Shown in pieces: positions 27,801 to 35,425 of a stretch of 52,020 nt of DNA. The translations under genes were made by a program, and so were the position numbers. The notes under the pieces are model-generated. The model did no database searches. It worked only from the letters and a program-made list of their open reading frames with translations, and was not told where the DNA came from. The stretch is from an uncultured Bacteroidales bacterium (GTDB taxonomy: Bacteria; Bacteroidota; Bacteroidia; Bacteroidales; UBA932): contig CAMYVB010000013.1 in NCBI GenBank assembly GCA_947302175.1, positions 1 through 52,020 of the forward strand, given 5' to 3'. Position 1 is the stretch's first letter; every line of letters starts with the position of its first letter.

Positions 27801-28631
27801 GTGACTACCTTGTCCGGCGAAATCACAACGGGCTATTATGCATCCTGCAGTGATAACTGGACCTGCTACAAGACGACAAGTCCTGCCATCCAGATTGCTA
27901 CACACACTTTCGTACATCCTGACACTGATGAAGTACTGCGTAACTACACGGTTTGTTACGACGAATCCAAGTATGCTCCTGTCTGGACGGCATCAGTCAT
28001 GCACAGGCAGGCTTATGCAGACAATAATATAGGCCGTAAGGGCAGCTGGCAGAACGACCCGGCAATCAACCTCACCCAGCAGACCGGACTGAATAATGCC
28101 GGTACTGTCGGATATAGTAGAGGACACTTCGTTGCTTCTTCTGACAGGCAGACTACCCTCCATCAGAACTACCAGACCTTCTATTACACCAATCAGGCCC
28201 CTCAGTGGCAGGATAGTTTCAACGGTGGTATTTGGAGTAGTCTTGAGTCTGCCGTTCAGAACGCTTCTCCTTCAGGACGTGATACTCTTTACGTCGTGAA
28301 CGGCGTCCTGTATGAAGGAACAGTTTCGAATGACGAGGTCATTTCTTCGACGATTCCGACCAAGCCTTCCGGCAATCTGAATGTCCCCATCCCGAGCCAC
28401 TTCTATAAGCTTGTGATGCTCTGCTCGTTCGACGAGAACGGACAGATGACTGCAGCCGGCGGCTCGGCCTACATCTATACCAACGAGGCCCATCCAGGAG
28501 GCAACTATGCGGCCGCCAAATATGTGACTTCCATCGATGCCATTGAGGCGCGCACGGGATTCAACTTCTTCCCTCGCGTTCCCGAGGCACTTCAGGCCAC
28601 CGCCGAAGCCTCCACGACGCCGATACTCTAG
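24840..28631 (+). CDS. Multidomain lipoprotein: fimbrillin-like module with C-terminal DNA/RNA non-specific endonuclease
   Basis: A 1263-aa exported lipoprotein (DSC, Cys21). Domains in order: fimbrillin-like (30-315), related to the previous gene; chitobiase/FN3-like segment with YYTIDGSEP (~335-400); a beta-sandwich region; two bacterial immunoglobulin-like repeats (~545-610 and ~615-685, each with AxPDEGYxFxxW or DGCILKSWVV and a FxMPxSxVxV end); a lectin-like stretch; an FN3 domain with TYYYRAYVVEF (~870-960); and a NUC1-type nuclease (~1000-1250). The nuclease motif is YSRGHFVASSDR with candidate catalytic His1096, followed by YTNQAPQ with Asn1118 as metal ligand. It is expected to cut DNA or RNA outside the cell, for nutrition or biofilm remodelling. 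Last gene before a strong terminator. Confidence 0.82.
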   Translation: MKKYISAALLFAAIVFSFDSCQREDSQDVVETGLETAVTFEASIGGDVEATRTALSFKFTPSWDNTPAGNIHLFETSPSGSTVEGEDVSMIIDESNPEIAFFKAEFGAPKYAPASRAGDFYSYSGIIAPVDAEGNYFIPAEQYPFTKAGAENPESASNLDPGADFLVARSTAEYPESMTGAKVSLSFERPVSVTRLAIMNVEGERIDKVVIESEDFITGSVKYSDIDFAGNFSFSTYLASKASKTITLIYDSKTNPLKISAEGTMYAWLTLIPGSHVIKSITVYTDKYSYTKTGGKTMNFKKGEFKQIAVDMSRVEPVEIELGEKATSPVVKRFANSFTLSTETEGAAIYYTIDGSEPTVESRLYIGSVPYTEDITLKAIAVANGYRNSDPTVEELVFFSDNFAWDLSTDSYSGSAPTHVDWEFRGNVLTLDKASSSTAANAYLGGNGNTVTRAYKGQVLTFSPLAGLQIGYVEFTMDRNEDVTNFAGFPFVNATAVANGKVVTVTPDDDLQDFSVTIDKAVWFKSVRVYYKGDLAPAPKFVVSVAGNIVGGSVSADPSGEVEEGTMVSVSATPDEGYLFGQWQVVDAKNNAVPVINGAFTMPASNVSVGALFNKIHSITITNPEHATITTSVSSAIAGTEVTLSIELEDGCILKSWVVTDADNKTVAVEEAAFIMPDSDVTVTADCEYNQVDKIEGEWTLVTEPDDVTAGQYIIAWLPGGSDTYYYLPTALSASGNPSLTSGIYASASGMMLTSADSELSAMVWTFEESDTGGFTISSDSRYLVATGNTTQAIRIQNNPPSPSTWSAVKTDPYGILLKSSAVSDRYLTGVTGDYFDWRYYKLGSSYNGSLRLYKNIDGLTPQPKPATAKVTTATVSDLTTAGVTLNASYASETGEIKSVGFEYGLSGDALINDVVAVANGKQFSATLSSLEEKTTYYYRAYVVEFNAKTGSDEKRYSELTSFRTLSSSTDPVTEAPGYLAMYEVPEVTTLSGEITTGYYASCSDNWTCYKTTSPAIQIATHTFVHPDTDEVLRNYTVCYDESKYAPVWTASVMHRQAYADNNIGRKGSWQNDPAINLTQQTGLNNAGTVGYSRGHFVASSDRQTTLHQNYQTFYYTNQAPQWQDSFNGGIWSSLESAVQNASPSGRDTLYVVNGVLYEGTVSNDEVISSTIPTKPSGNLNVPIPSHFYKLVMLCSFDENGQMTAAGGSAYIYTNEAHPGGNYAAAKYVTSIDAIEARTGFNFFPRVPEALQATAEASTTPIL

Positions 28632-28650
28632 TTTAACTATTTCTTCATTC

Positions 28651-28685
28651 AAAAGGCCGTCTGCGGGAGCAGACGGCCTTTTTTG
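28651..28685 (+). terminator. Terminator of the fimbrillin/nuclease operon
   Basis: Stem AAAAGGCCGTCTGC, loop GGGA, GCAGACGGCCTTTT, followed by more T. It could also stop minus-strand transcripts from the aro genes. Confidence 0.9.
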
Positions 28686-28698
28686 TCCTTCGCCGGTC

Positions 28699-28786
28699 CC
28701 TTCGACAGGCTCAGGGACCGCCTTCGACAGGCTCAGGGACCGCCTTCGACAGGCTCAGGGACCGCCTTTGACAGGCTCAGGGACCG
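28699..28786. repeat. Four tandem copies of a 22-bp REP-like unit
   Basis: Unit CCTTCGACAGGCTCAGGGACCG is repeated four times exactly in phase (28699, 28721, 28743, 28765). Only the last copy differs, by one base (CCTTTGAC). The unit is the complement of the REP-like core found elsewhere in the window. It lies between an operon terminator and the end of aroE-aroK. Confidence 0.9.
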
Positions 28787-28815
28787 GTGGGGTTGGTGCA
28801 CTCGGTTTGCCAATG

Positions 28816-30069
28816 CTAGGACATGAGGGAGAGGGCGGGGAGGAGGCGGTCCAGGCAGGAGGCGGCCGAGGAATTGTTGTCGACAGTGAGGTCGGCGGCA
28901 GCCTCGTAGATGGGCCTGCGGACCTCAAACATCTTCTCGAGTGCCTCGGGGCTGGAAGAAAGGGGCCGCGAAGCAGTGGCCCGGAGTCGTGACGGATCTG
29001 TCTGGAGGTAAACGACTATGCCCCCTCGCGACAGTGCGCGAACGTTAGATGGGTCGAGCGGCACGCCGCCGCCGGTAGCAATGACAACGCCCGAGCGGGC
29101 CGAAGCCTCTCTTACAACTTCCCTTTCAATTTCGCGGAAGCGAGGCTCGCCGAAGCGCGCAAAAATATCGCTTATCTTCATCCCGGCCTTCTCCTCAACC
29201 ATTGCGTCCGTATCGAGGAAATCGAGTCCCTCGGCGTGCGCGAGCATCTTGCCGATAGTAGACTTGCCGCTCGAAGGCATGCCGATAAGGACTATATTTC
29301 GACGCGAGTGCAAAAGCTCGCCGTAAATGGTCTCAATCTCGCTCTCGGGGTAAGTGCAGGAGTGGAACAGCCCGGCAGCCTTGACAGCCTGCGCCACAAC
29401 CATCCAAAGCCCGCCCAAAGCGGGAACGCCGGCGGCCCTGGCATCGAGAATGAAATTGGTCCTCAAAGGATTATAGATAATGTCAAGCGCCCCCTCGAGG
29501 CAGGGGAATGAGCGCACAGAGACCGGCACGCCATCCACATCGGGGAACATGCCCACAGGCGTAGCATTGACTACTATATTAAATTCGTTGTCCCCGGGAA
29601 TGGTGCTCAAAAGAATGTCATCAGGGGTCTTTGGGCTGCGAACGGCGTTACGGACCACTGAGGCGCCAAGAGCCTCGCAAGCGGCTTTCACCGCCTTTGC
29701 GCCGCCACCTGCGCCAAGAATAAGCACCTTGCGGCCGCGAAAATCTATTCGCGAGCGGCGGGCAAGGCTGATAAAGCCGTAGTAATCGGTATTATGGCCC
29801 TCCAGGCGGCCTCCGCGGTTCAGTATTACATTGACCGCCCCCATCTTGCGCGCCTCATCCGAAACGGAGCTGAGGTAGGGGAGTACGGCCTGCTTATAAG
29901 GAATCGTGACGTTAACGGCGCTGAACGGCGCTTCCTTTAAAAAAGCGTCCAAGCCGTCGCGGGGCACTTCGATAAGCTCGTAAGGCAGCCCTGTCAGCCT
30001 TTCCTGGATAATTTTGGAGAAGCTGTGGCCGAGATGCTCGCCAAGGAGCCCGAAGCGCTCCGTACTCAT
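28816..30069 (-). CDS. aroE-aroK: Shikimate dehydrogenase-shikimate kinase fusion
   Basis: One 417-aa protein covers two steps of chorismate synthesis: 3-dehydroshikimate to shikimate (NADPH), then shikimate to shikimate-3-phosphate (ATP). AroE half, residues ~1-250: shikimate-binding Ser in GHSFSK, catalytic Lys59 in IPYKQ, Asn80, Asp95 in HNTDYYG, and nucleotide loop GAGGGAKA (119-126). AroK half, ~257-417: P-loop GMPSSGKST (263-271), DTDAM (286-290), FGEPRFREIE, and GGG at 333-335. Both active sites look complete and the linker is only a few residues. AroE and AroK are separate proteins in most bacteria. The start overlaps the aroC stop by 4 bp, making it the last gene of aroB-aroC-aroEK. 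Confidence 0.93.
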   Translation of the reverse strand: MSTERFGLLGEHLGHSFSKIIQERLTGLPYELIEVPRDGLDAFLKEAPFSAVNVTIPYKQAVLPYLSSVSDEARKMGAVNVILNRGGRLEGHNTDYYGFISLARRSRIDFRGRKVLILGAGGGAKAVKAACEALGASVVRNAVRSPKTPDDILLSTIPGDNEFNIVVNATPVGMFPDVDGVPVSVRSFPCLEGALDIIYNPLRTNFILDARAAGVPALGGLWMVVAQAVKAAGLFHSCTYPESEIETIYGELLHSRRNIVLIGMPSSGKSTIGKMLAHAEGLDFLDTDAMVEEKAGMKISDIFARFGEPRFREIEREVVREASARSGVVIATGGGVPLDPSNVRALSRGGIVVYLQTDPSRLRATASRPLSSSPEALEKMFEVRRPIYEAAADLTVDNNSSAASCLDRLLPALSLMS

Positions 30070-31160
30070 TTGCAGGACAAGAAGTTAGTGCCGTGCCTGA
30101 GGGCTAGCTGGTCACAAAGGACTATGGCGCTGAGGCAGGTGACGACGGGGCAGATGCGCCTCACGATGGCAGGGTCGTGGCGCCCCTTGATTTCAAGGGT
30201 GGTCTCGCAACCGGTGCCAAGGTCCACGCTGCGCTGGGGCTTAGCTATTGAAGGGGTGGGCTTGACGGCGCAATTGAAAACCACAGGCATGCCGTTCGAA
30301 ATGCCGCCGTTGATGCCGCCGTTGTTGTTGCTAAGGGTGACGACCTTACCGTCAACAATGCCAAACGGGTCGTTGGCTGTTGAGCCGCGCATCCCGGCAA
30401 GGGCGAAACCGCTACCGAACTCTATGCCCTTGACGCCGCCAAGAGCGAATATGGCGCGTGAAAGCGCTCCTTCCAGCGAATCGAACCAAGGCTCACCAAC
30501 GCCTGCCTCGAGCCCCGTGACTGCGGTCTGAATCACTCCGCCCACGGAATCGCCTTCAGCGCGTGCCTGAAGGATGCCCTCGCTCATCTTCTCCTCAACC
30601 CCTGCAATGACGGGGAAGTCCTTGGAATTGACAAGAGCGATCTGTGAAGCGATATCTCCCTCGAAAGGGGAATCGCTTGCTCCGGCGCAGGAAAGTATGT
30701 GGGTGCCTATTTGTATGCCTTTGTCATTCAGTGCCTTAAGGGCAAGGGCGCCGAGCGCCACTATAGAAGCTGTGATGCGGCCGCTGAAATGCCCGCCGCC
30801 GCGGAAGTCTTCGAAGCCGGCGTATTTGACGTGTGCCGCATAATCTGCGTGCGAAGGGCGGGGGATGCCGAGCGAACGCTCGTAGTCCGCGCTGCGCACA
30901 TTCTCGTTGGGAATGATAATGCTTATAGGCGCGCCTGTAGTGAAGCCGTCGCGCACGCCGCTGACTATCCGCCAAGGATCACTCTCGCGACGGGCGGTGT
31001 CCGTGGCCGACGAAGGGCGGCGCTTAGCCATCCAACTGTCTATGAACTCTTTATCTACCTTGACGCCGGGGGCGAAACCGTCCAGTACGGCGCCTATGCA
31101 CTCGCCGTGCGATTCCCCCCAGAGGCTGAGGGTTACGCTGCTGCCCAAAGTGTTTCTCAT
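30066..31160 (-). CDS. aroC: Chorismate synthase
   Basis: Converts EPSP to chorismate using reduced FMN. The chosen ATG at 31160 gives MRNTLGSSVTLSLWGESHG, the family N-terminus, and overlaps the aroB stop as ATGA. An upstream ATG at 31187 would add nine residues inside aroB. GESHG binds flavin and substrate; RPSSATDTARRESD corresponds to the substrate-binding Arg block; the late GCETTLEIKGRHDP segment is also intact. At 364 aa the size is normal. Confidence 0.94.
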   Translation of the reverse strand: MRNTLGSSVTLSLWGESHGECIGAVLDGFAPGVKVDKEFIDSWMAKRRPSSATDTARRESDPWRIVSGVRDGFTTGAPISIIIPNENVRSADYERSLGIPRPSHADYAAHVKYAGFEDFRGGGHFSGRITASIVALGALALKALNDKGIQIGTHILSCAGASDSPFEGDIASQIALVNSKDFPVIAGVEEKMSEGILQARAEGDSVGGVIQTAVTGLEAGVGEPWFDSLEGALSRAIFALGGVKGIEFGSGFALAGMRGSTANDPFGIVDGKVVTLSNNNGGINGGISNGMPVVFNCAVKPTPSIAKPQRSVDLGTGCETTLEIKGRHDPAIVRRICPVVTCLSAIVLCDQLALRHGTNFLSCK

Positions 31161-32173
31161 ACGCTGGTCTTGAGTTTGGATATGCATTCCCTGATCTGAG
31201 GCAGGCTCATCCTCACGATCTCGGCCTTGCCGGGCGCGGGAACGTAGATGCAGTCTATGCTGCCCCCTGAGCCCTTTTTGTCGAAGGCGACCTTTTCCAT
31301 CAGCGTCTCTTCGTCGAAGGGGTCGGTGGTGGGGAGCTTGTATTTGCGAAGGAGCCTCGAAAGGCGGGGAATCATGTTAGGGGAGCACATATACATCATG
31401 CCGGCGGCTACTGCCTCGCCGTGGAAGAGACTGCCTTCCGCGGCCGCCTCGATGGCGTGGCCTATGGTGTGGCCGAAATTGAGGATTTTGCGCCGACCCG
31501 ACTCGAAGGTGTCGGCCTCGACTACATCGCGCTTAAGCTCCACTGCGCGCTTTATGATGCTTTCGTAGCTGCCGCGAAGGTCGTCGCACTCTTCGAGCAT
31601 TTCGAAAAAGGCTGCGTCGCTGGTGGCAGCTATTTTGATGGCTTCGGCCAGGCCCTCGTGGACGAGGCGCTCGGGCAGGGTGTCCAGGCAGTCAGGGTCG
31701 ATAATCACCGCTCCGGGCTGCTTGAAGGCGCCCACAATGTTTTTGATGCCTTCGAAATTGACGCCGGTCTTGCCTCCGACAGAGGAGTCGAGCTGGCTAA
31801 GGAGCGTGGTGGGGATATTGCAAAAATCGACTCCGCGCATATAGGAGGCGGCGGCAAAGCCGGCGATGTCGCCGGCGACCCCGCCGCCCACGGCGACAAT
31901 GGCGTCGCGCCTCGAAAAGCCGTTCTGCAGCATCATGGAGAGTATCTCCTGCCAGGTGGCGAGAGTCTTGCTGCCTTCGCCTGCGGGGAAGGTGTATTTG
32001 TAACCCTTATCGCATTGGCGCAGAATGGTTTCCGCATAGCGCGAAGGGACGCCGCCGTCCGTGACGACGAGCACTTTGCGCTTCAGGTTGAAGAGCGCAC
32101 CAGCGTCCTCGAGGGCGCCTCGGCGTATCGTTATCTCGTAACTGCCTTGCGGAGTGTTGCAGCTGATAGTCAT
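31157..32173 (-). CDS. aroB: 3-dehydroquinate synthase
   Basis: Second step of the shikimate pathway; NAD-dependent, metal-dependent, cytosolic. The 338-aa product shows VAVGGGVAGDIAGFAAASYMRG, the NAD-binding and active-site block (GGGVxGDxxGFxA), then IPTTLLSQLDSSVGGKTGVN, and the metal-binding helices with LNFGHTIGHAIE. It begins 34 nt after the Cys-rich peptide gene and a TACCTTTG box lies in that gap, so it may have its own promoter as well as read-through from feoAB. Confidence 0.95.
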   Translation of the reverse strand: MTISCNTPQGSYEITIRRGALEDAGALFNLKRKVLVVTDGGVPSRYAETILRQCDKGYKYTFPAGEGSKTLATWQEILSMMLQNGFSRRDAIVAVGGGVAGDIAGFAAASYMRGVDFCNIPTTLLSQLDSSVGGKTGVNFEGIKNIVGAFKQPGAVIIDPDCLDTLPERLVHEGLAEAIKIAATSDAAFFEMLEECDDLRGSYESIIKRAVELKRDVVEADTFESGRRKILNFGHTIGHAIEAAAEGSLFHGEAVAAGMMYMCSPNMIPRLSRLLRKYKLPTTDPFDEETLMEKVAFDKKGSGGSIDCIYVPAPGKAEIVRMSLPQIRECISKLKTSV

Positions 32174-32195
32174 TACCTTTACGTTCCTTAATACG

Positions 32196-32203
32196 CAAAG
32201 GTA
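32196..32203 (-). promoter_or_regulatory. Candidate aroB -7 box
   Basis: On minus, TACCTTTG fits TAnnTTTG 22 nt before the aroB ATG. The nearest upstream TTG is 23 nt away, beyond the usual spacing. Confidence 0.35.
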
Positions 32204-32207
32204 ATAA

Positions 32208-32465
32208 TTATTTTGATTGTTTGCCGCAAGAGCAGCCGCAGCCGCAGTCCGGGCCGCAATAGCAGTCGGTGCCGCAAGCGCAACCGCAGCTGCACCCCGA
32301 GCCGCAAGCGCAGCTTGATCCGCAATTGAAGACAGAGCCGCAAGCGCATGAGCTGCAAGACCCGCAGGAGCACCCTCCGCTCTTGGATGAGCGCCTCATC
32401 GAAAGCAGGGCAAGCGCCGCGAGCGCGACCACCGCAAGTAATATTATCCAGGAAACCGTATTCAT
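32208..32465 (-). CDS. FeoB-associated Cys/Gly-rich small membrane protein
   Basis: An 85-aa protein with one N-terminal membrane helix (residues 5-22), a short basic stretch MRRSSKSG, then a tail in which Cys, Gly and Ser alternate almost without break (about 21 Cys in 50 residues, mostly CxC and CxxC). It starts 4 nt after the FeoAB stop. Small Cys-rich membrane proteins after feoB are a known Bacteroidota feature (FeoB-associated), but this tail is much longer in Cys than the usual few. It might bind Fe(II) or another metal as it leaves FeoB. That role is inferred from composition and position. Confidence 0.75.
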   Translation of the reverse strand: MNTVSWIILLAVVALAALALLSMRRSSKSGGCSCGSCSSCACGSVFNCGSSCACGSGCSCGCACGTDCYCGPDCGCGCSCGKQSK

Positions 32466-32469
32466 AAAA

Positions 32470-34800
32470 CTAAACTATTAACAGGGCAATTTGATAAGCA
32501 AGGAAAGAAACTATCCAGGCAATGGCGCACTGGAAGACGACGACAAACGCCGCCCAGATGCTTCCAAGCTCGCGGCGAACAGTCGCGATGGCGGCGACGC
32601 AAGGCGTATACAAAAGGCTGAAAACCAGCATGGGAACGGCCGTGACAACGGTCAGTGACCCGGCGACGCCGAGCAGCTCCATCGTGGCAACGACGCTCTC
32701 CTTGGCGAGGAACCCTGAAATGAAGGAAGTGACTATCCTCCAGTCGCCAAGACCCAGCGGCGAGAACAGGGGAGCGAGCCAGCCGGCGATGACCGAGAGC
32801 ATGCTGCCTTCACCGCCCTCGACCATATTGAAGCGGAAATCGAGGGTCTGGAAGAACCAGATGACCAGAGTAGCGACGAAAATTACGGTGAAGGCCCTCT
32901 GCAGGAAGTCCTTCGTCTTGTCCCAAAGCAGACGCACCACGTTGCGCGGCAGCGGCATGCGGTAGTTGGGCAGCTCCATTACGAACGGCGCCGCCTGCGA
33001 AGCACCCTTCCTTAGCTTGTCGAGCAGCGCAACTGTGATGCCGACAAGGATGGAAAGCAGGTAGAGACAAATCAGCACCAGTCCCCCGTGCCCCGGGAAA
33101 AAGGCGGAAGTGAAAAATGCGTAGATGGGGAGCTTGGCCGAGCAGCTCATGAACGGGATGAGCAGTATGGTCTTGCGGCGGTCGAGGGCGGAAGGCAGCG
33201 TGCGAGTGGCCATAACGCCGGGGACGCTGCACCCAAGGCCCACGAGCAGCGGCACTATGCTGCGCCCCGAAAGGCCTATCTTGCGAAGGAAGTGGTCGGT
33301 GACGAACGCGATGCGCGCCATATAGCCGCTGTCCTCAAGCATAGACAGGAAGAAGAACAGGATAACGATGATGGGCACGAAACTCACAACCGACCCCACG
33401 CCGCCGAAAACTGCGTCCGTCACTAGCGAGCGCACTACGGGGTTGACGTTCCAGCGCAACATCGCATCCCCTGCGAGGCCGCCTAGATAGCTGATTCCCT
33501 GGTCCAGCAGGTCCTGCAGCGGGGCGCCGAGCACGTCTATGGTGAGCCACACGACGAGCGCAATAACTGCGATGAAAATGGGTATTGCGGTCCACTTGCC
33601 GGTTAGGACGCTGTCAATCTTGCGGCTGCGCCTGTATTCCTTCGACTCGCGCGGCTTGACTACTGTATCCGCGCATAAACGTTTAATAAACGTGTAGCGC
33701 ATGTCGGCGATAGCGGCTGCGCGGTCCAGGCCGCGTTCCTCCTCCATCTGCACTATTATGTGCTCCACCATTTCCTTTTCGTTCTTGTCGAGCTGCAGAG
33801 CCTTTTCAATCCTGCTGTCGCCCTCGACGAGCTTGCTCGCGGCGAACCTGAGCGGCAGGCCTGCGCGTGCGGCGTGGTCCTCGATGAGGTGCATCACGCC
33901 GTGCAGGCAGCGGTGGACGGCGCCGCCGTTGTCTTCCTTGTCGCAGAAGTCCTGCCGTGAGGGCGGCTCCTGGAAGCGGGCGACGTGCAGGGCATGGTCA
34001 ACGAGCTCGTCCACACCCTCGTTCTTCGCCGCCGAGATGCCGACGACGGGGATGCCTAGTATGCGCTCCATCTCGTTGATGCGTATGGAGCCGCCATTGC
34101 CGCGCACTTCGTCCATCATGTTGAGCGCCAGCACCATAGGGACGCCGAGCTCCATGAGCTGGACGGTGAGGTAGAGATTGCGCTCGATGTTGGAGGCGTC
34201 GGCAATGTTGATAATGCCTTTAGTGCTGTCCTGGAGTATGAATTCGCGGGAGACTATTTCCTCGGCGGTGTAGGGGGTGAGGGAATAGATACCGGGGAGG
34301 TCGGTAACGAGCGTTTCGGGGTGGCCCTTGATGACGCCGTCCTTGCGGTCCACGGTGACGCCGGGGAAGTTGCCCACGTGCTGGTTGGAGCCGGTCAGAG
34401 CGTTGAAAAGGGTAGTTTTGCCGCAGTTTTGCTGGCCGGCTAGGGCGAGGATTATTCTGGTGCCGTCGGGGAGGGGAGTCTCGTGGGTCTTGTCGTGGTA
34501 TCGGCCGCCTTCGCCGAGGCCCGGGTGGGCGCTCTCGGCCGATGCGGCCGCCGCGGGGACGGGGCTCTCGCTGTGGGAGATGGTTTCGACTTCGATTTTA
34601 TCGGCCTCCGAGGCCCTGAGGCTCAGGGAGTAAGAGTTTATGAGTATCTCAATGGGGTCGCCCATCGGGGCCCTTTTGACCACCTTGAGCTCTGCTCCCG
34701 GGATGAGGCCCATGTCGAGAAAATGCCGGCGTATGGCGCCTTCGCCGCCCACTCGCAGCACTTTGGCCCATGCGCCGGTTTCCATTTTTTCTATCGTCAT
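32470..34800 (-). CDS. feoB: Ferrous iron transporter, FeoA-FeoB fusion
   Basis: Inner-membrane Fe(II) importer. Residues ~1-75 are the SH3-like FeoA domain (FLDMGLIPGAELKV). A ~40-residue linker leads to the FeoB G domain: G1 GQQNCGKTT (122-130), switch region NFPGVTVDRKDG, G3 DLPGIYSL and G4 NMMDE. The C-terminal half holds the membrane domain with the two Gate regions (GLGCSVPGVMATR and the later GAGC-like VYTPCVAA segment, here LLYTPCVAA). The fusion of FeoA to FeoB is usual in Bacteroidota. The start follows a good promoter, and the Cys-rich peptide is next in the transcript. Confidence 0.95.
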   Translation of the reverse strand: MTIEKMETGAWAKVLRVGGEGAIRRHFLDMGLIPGAELKVVKRAPMGDPIEILINSYSLSLRASEADKIEVETISHSESPVPAAAASAESAHPGLGEGGRYHDKTHETPLPDGTRIILALAGQQNCGKTTLFNALTGSNQHVGNFPGVTVDRKDGVIKGHPETLVTDLPGIYSLTPYTAEEIVSREFILQDSTKGIINIADASNIERNLYLTVQLMELGVPMVLALNMMDEVRGNGGSIRINEMERILGIPVVGISAAKNEGVDELVDHALHVARFQEPPSRQDFCDKEDNGGAVHRCLHGVMHLIEDHAARAGLPLRFAASKLVEGDSRIEKALQLDKNEKEMVEHIIVQMEEERGLDRAAAIADMRYTFIKRLCADTVVKPRESKEYRRSRKIDSVLTGKWTAIPIFIAVIALVVWLTIDVLGAPLQDLLDQGISYLGGLAGDAMLRWNVNPVVRSLVTDAVFGGVGSVVSFVPIIVILFFFLSMLEDSGYMARIAFVTDHFLRKIGLSGRSIVPLLVGLGCSVPGVMATRTLPSALDRRKTILLIPFMSCSAKLPIYAFFTSAFFPGHGGLVLICLYLLSILVGITVALLDKLRKGASQAAPFVMELPNYRMPLPRNVVRLLWDKTKDFLQRAFTVIFVATLVIWFFQTLDFRFNMVEGGEGSMLSVIAGWLAPLFSPLGLGDWRIVTSFISGFLAKESVVATMELLGVAGSLTVVTAVPMLVFSLLYTPCVAAIATVRRELGSIWAAFVVVFQCAIAWIVSFLAYQIALLIV

Positions 34801-34822
34801 TGCAATCTTGCTGGATTTTCAG

Positions 34823-34854
34823 CAAAATTACAGCTGACGATGCTTGCAATCAAT
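34823..34854 (-). promoter_or_regulatory. feoAB promoter
   Basis: On minus, ATTG (34854-34851), 20 nt, then TAATTTTG (34830-34823). Both boxes and the spacing fit the Bacteroidota consensus. The box ends 22 nt before the feoAB start codon, so the 5' leader is short. I see no separate iron-regulator operator. Confidence 0.55.
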
Positions 34855-34962
34855 CCCTATTTATTGGTATTCCGGCAGCGGAGACAGGCAGATTGGTTGA
34901 GCGACCATTCGCAGGGAGTGAAACCAACTGCCTGCGCAGCGTCCTTCGACACGTTCAGAGAG

Positions 34963-35421
34963 CTACTGATGGGCGGCGAAGCGCTGAGCGGCGAGGGCTT
35001 CGAACTTGGTGAGGGGGCGGCCCCAGTTGGCGTAGGGGTGGATGGAGATGCCGCCGCGGGGAACGAACAGGCCGGTGACCTCTATGTACTTGGGGTCCAT
35101 GAGCTTACGCAGGTCCTTGAGGATGGTGTTGACGCAGTCCTCGTGGAAGGAGCCGTGGTTCCGGAAGCTGTGGAGATAGAGCTTCAGGCTCTTGCTCTCG
35201 ACCATTTTGACGTCGGGGATGTAGCTTATCACTATCTCGGCGAAGTCGGGCTGCCCGGTGATGGGGCAGAGGGCGGTGAATTCGGGGCAGTTGAACTTGA
35301 CCCAGTAGTCGAGGTCCCGGTTGAGATTGGTGAAGGCTTCGAGCACTTCGGGAGTGTAGGCTTTGCTGTAGACGGTCTTGCCGCCGAGGGCGCTCAGGCC
35401 CTCTTCTTTTCTGTCTGCCAT
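34963..35421 (-). CDS. queF: NADPH-dependent preQ0 reductase (7-cyano-7-deazaguanine reductase)
   Basis: Reduces preQ0 to preQ1 for queuosine in tRNA. The 152-aa product is of the short (unimodular) type. The motif [17 protein letters not shown] contains the catalytic Cys52 and Asp59. [20 protein letters not shown] is the NADPH-binding signature, and [15 protein letters not shown] the C-terminal block. It follows yhhQ by 4 nt. Confidence 0.95.
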   Translation of the reverse strand: MADRKEEGLSALGGKTVYSKAYTPEVLEAFTNLNRDLDYWVKFNCPEFTALCPITGQPDFAEIVISYIPDVKMVESKSLKLYLHSFRNHGSFHEDCVNTILKDLRKLMDPKYIEVTGLFVPRGGISIHPYANWGRPLTKFEALAAQRFAAHQ

Positions 35422-35425
35422 AGCG

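Noticed and set aside
28699..28786. Possible CRISPR array
   Set aside because: The 22-bp units are directly adjacent with no spacers, so this is a tandem repeat. The 21-bp repeat at 45127-45189 was rejected as CRISPR for the same reason.
34936..34961. REP-like copy after queF (CCTTCGACACGTTCAGAGAG)
   Set aside because: It is too diverged to call confidently, and could be chance similarity or a decayed copy.
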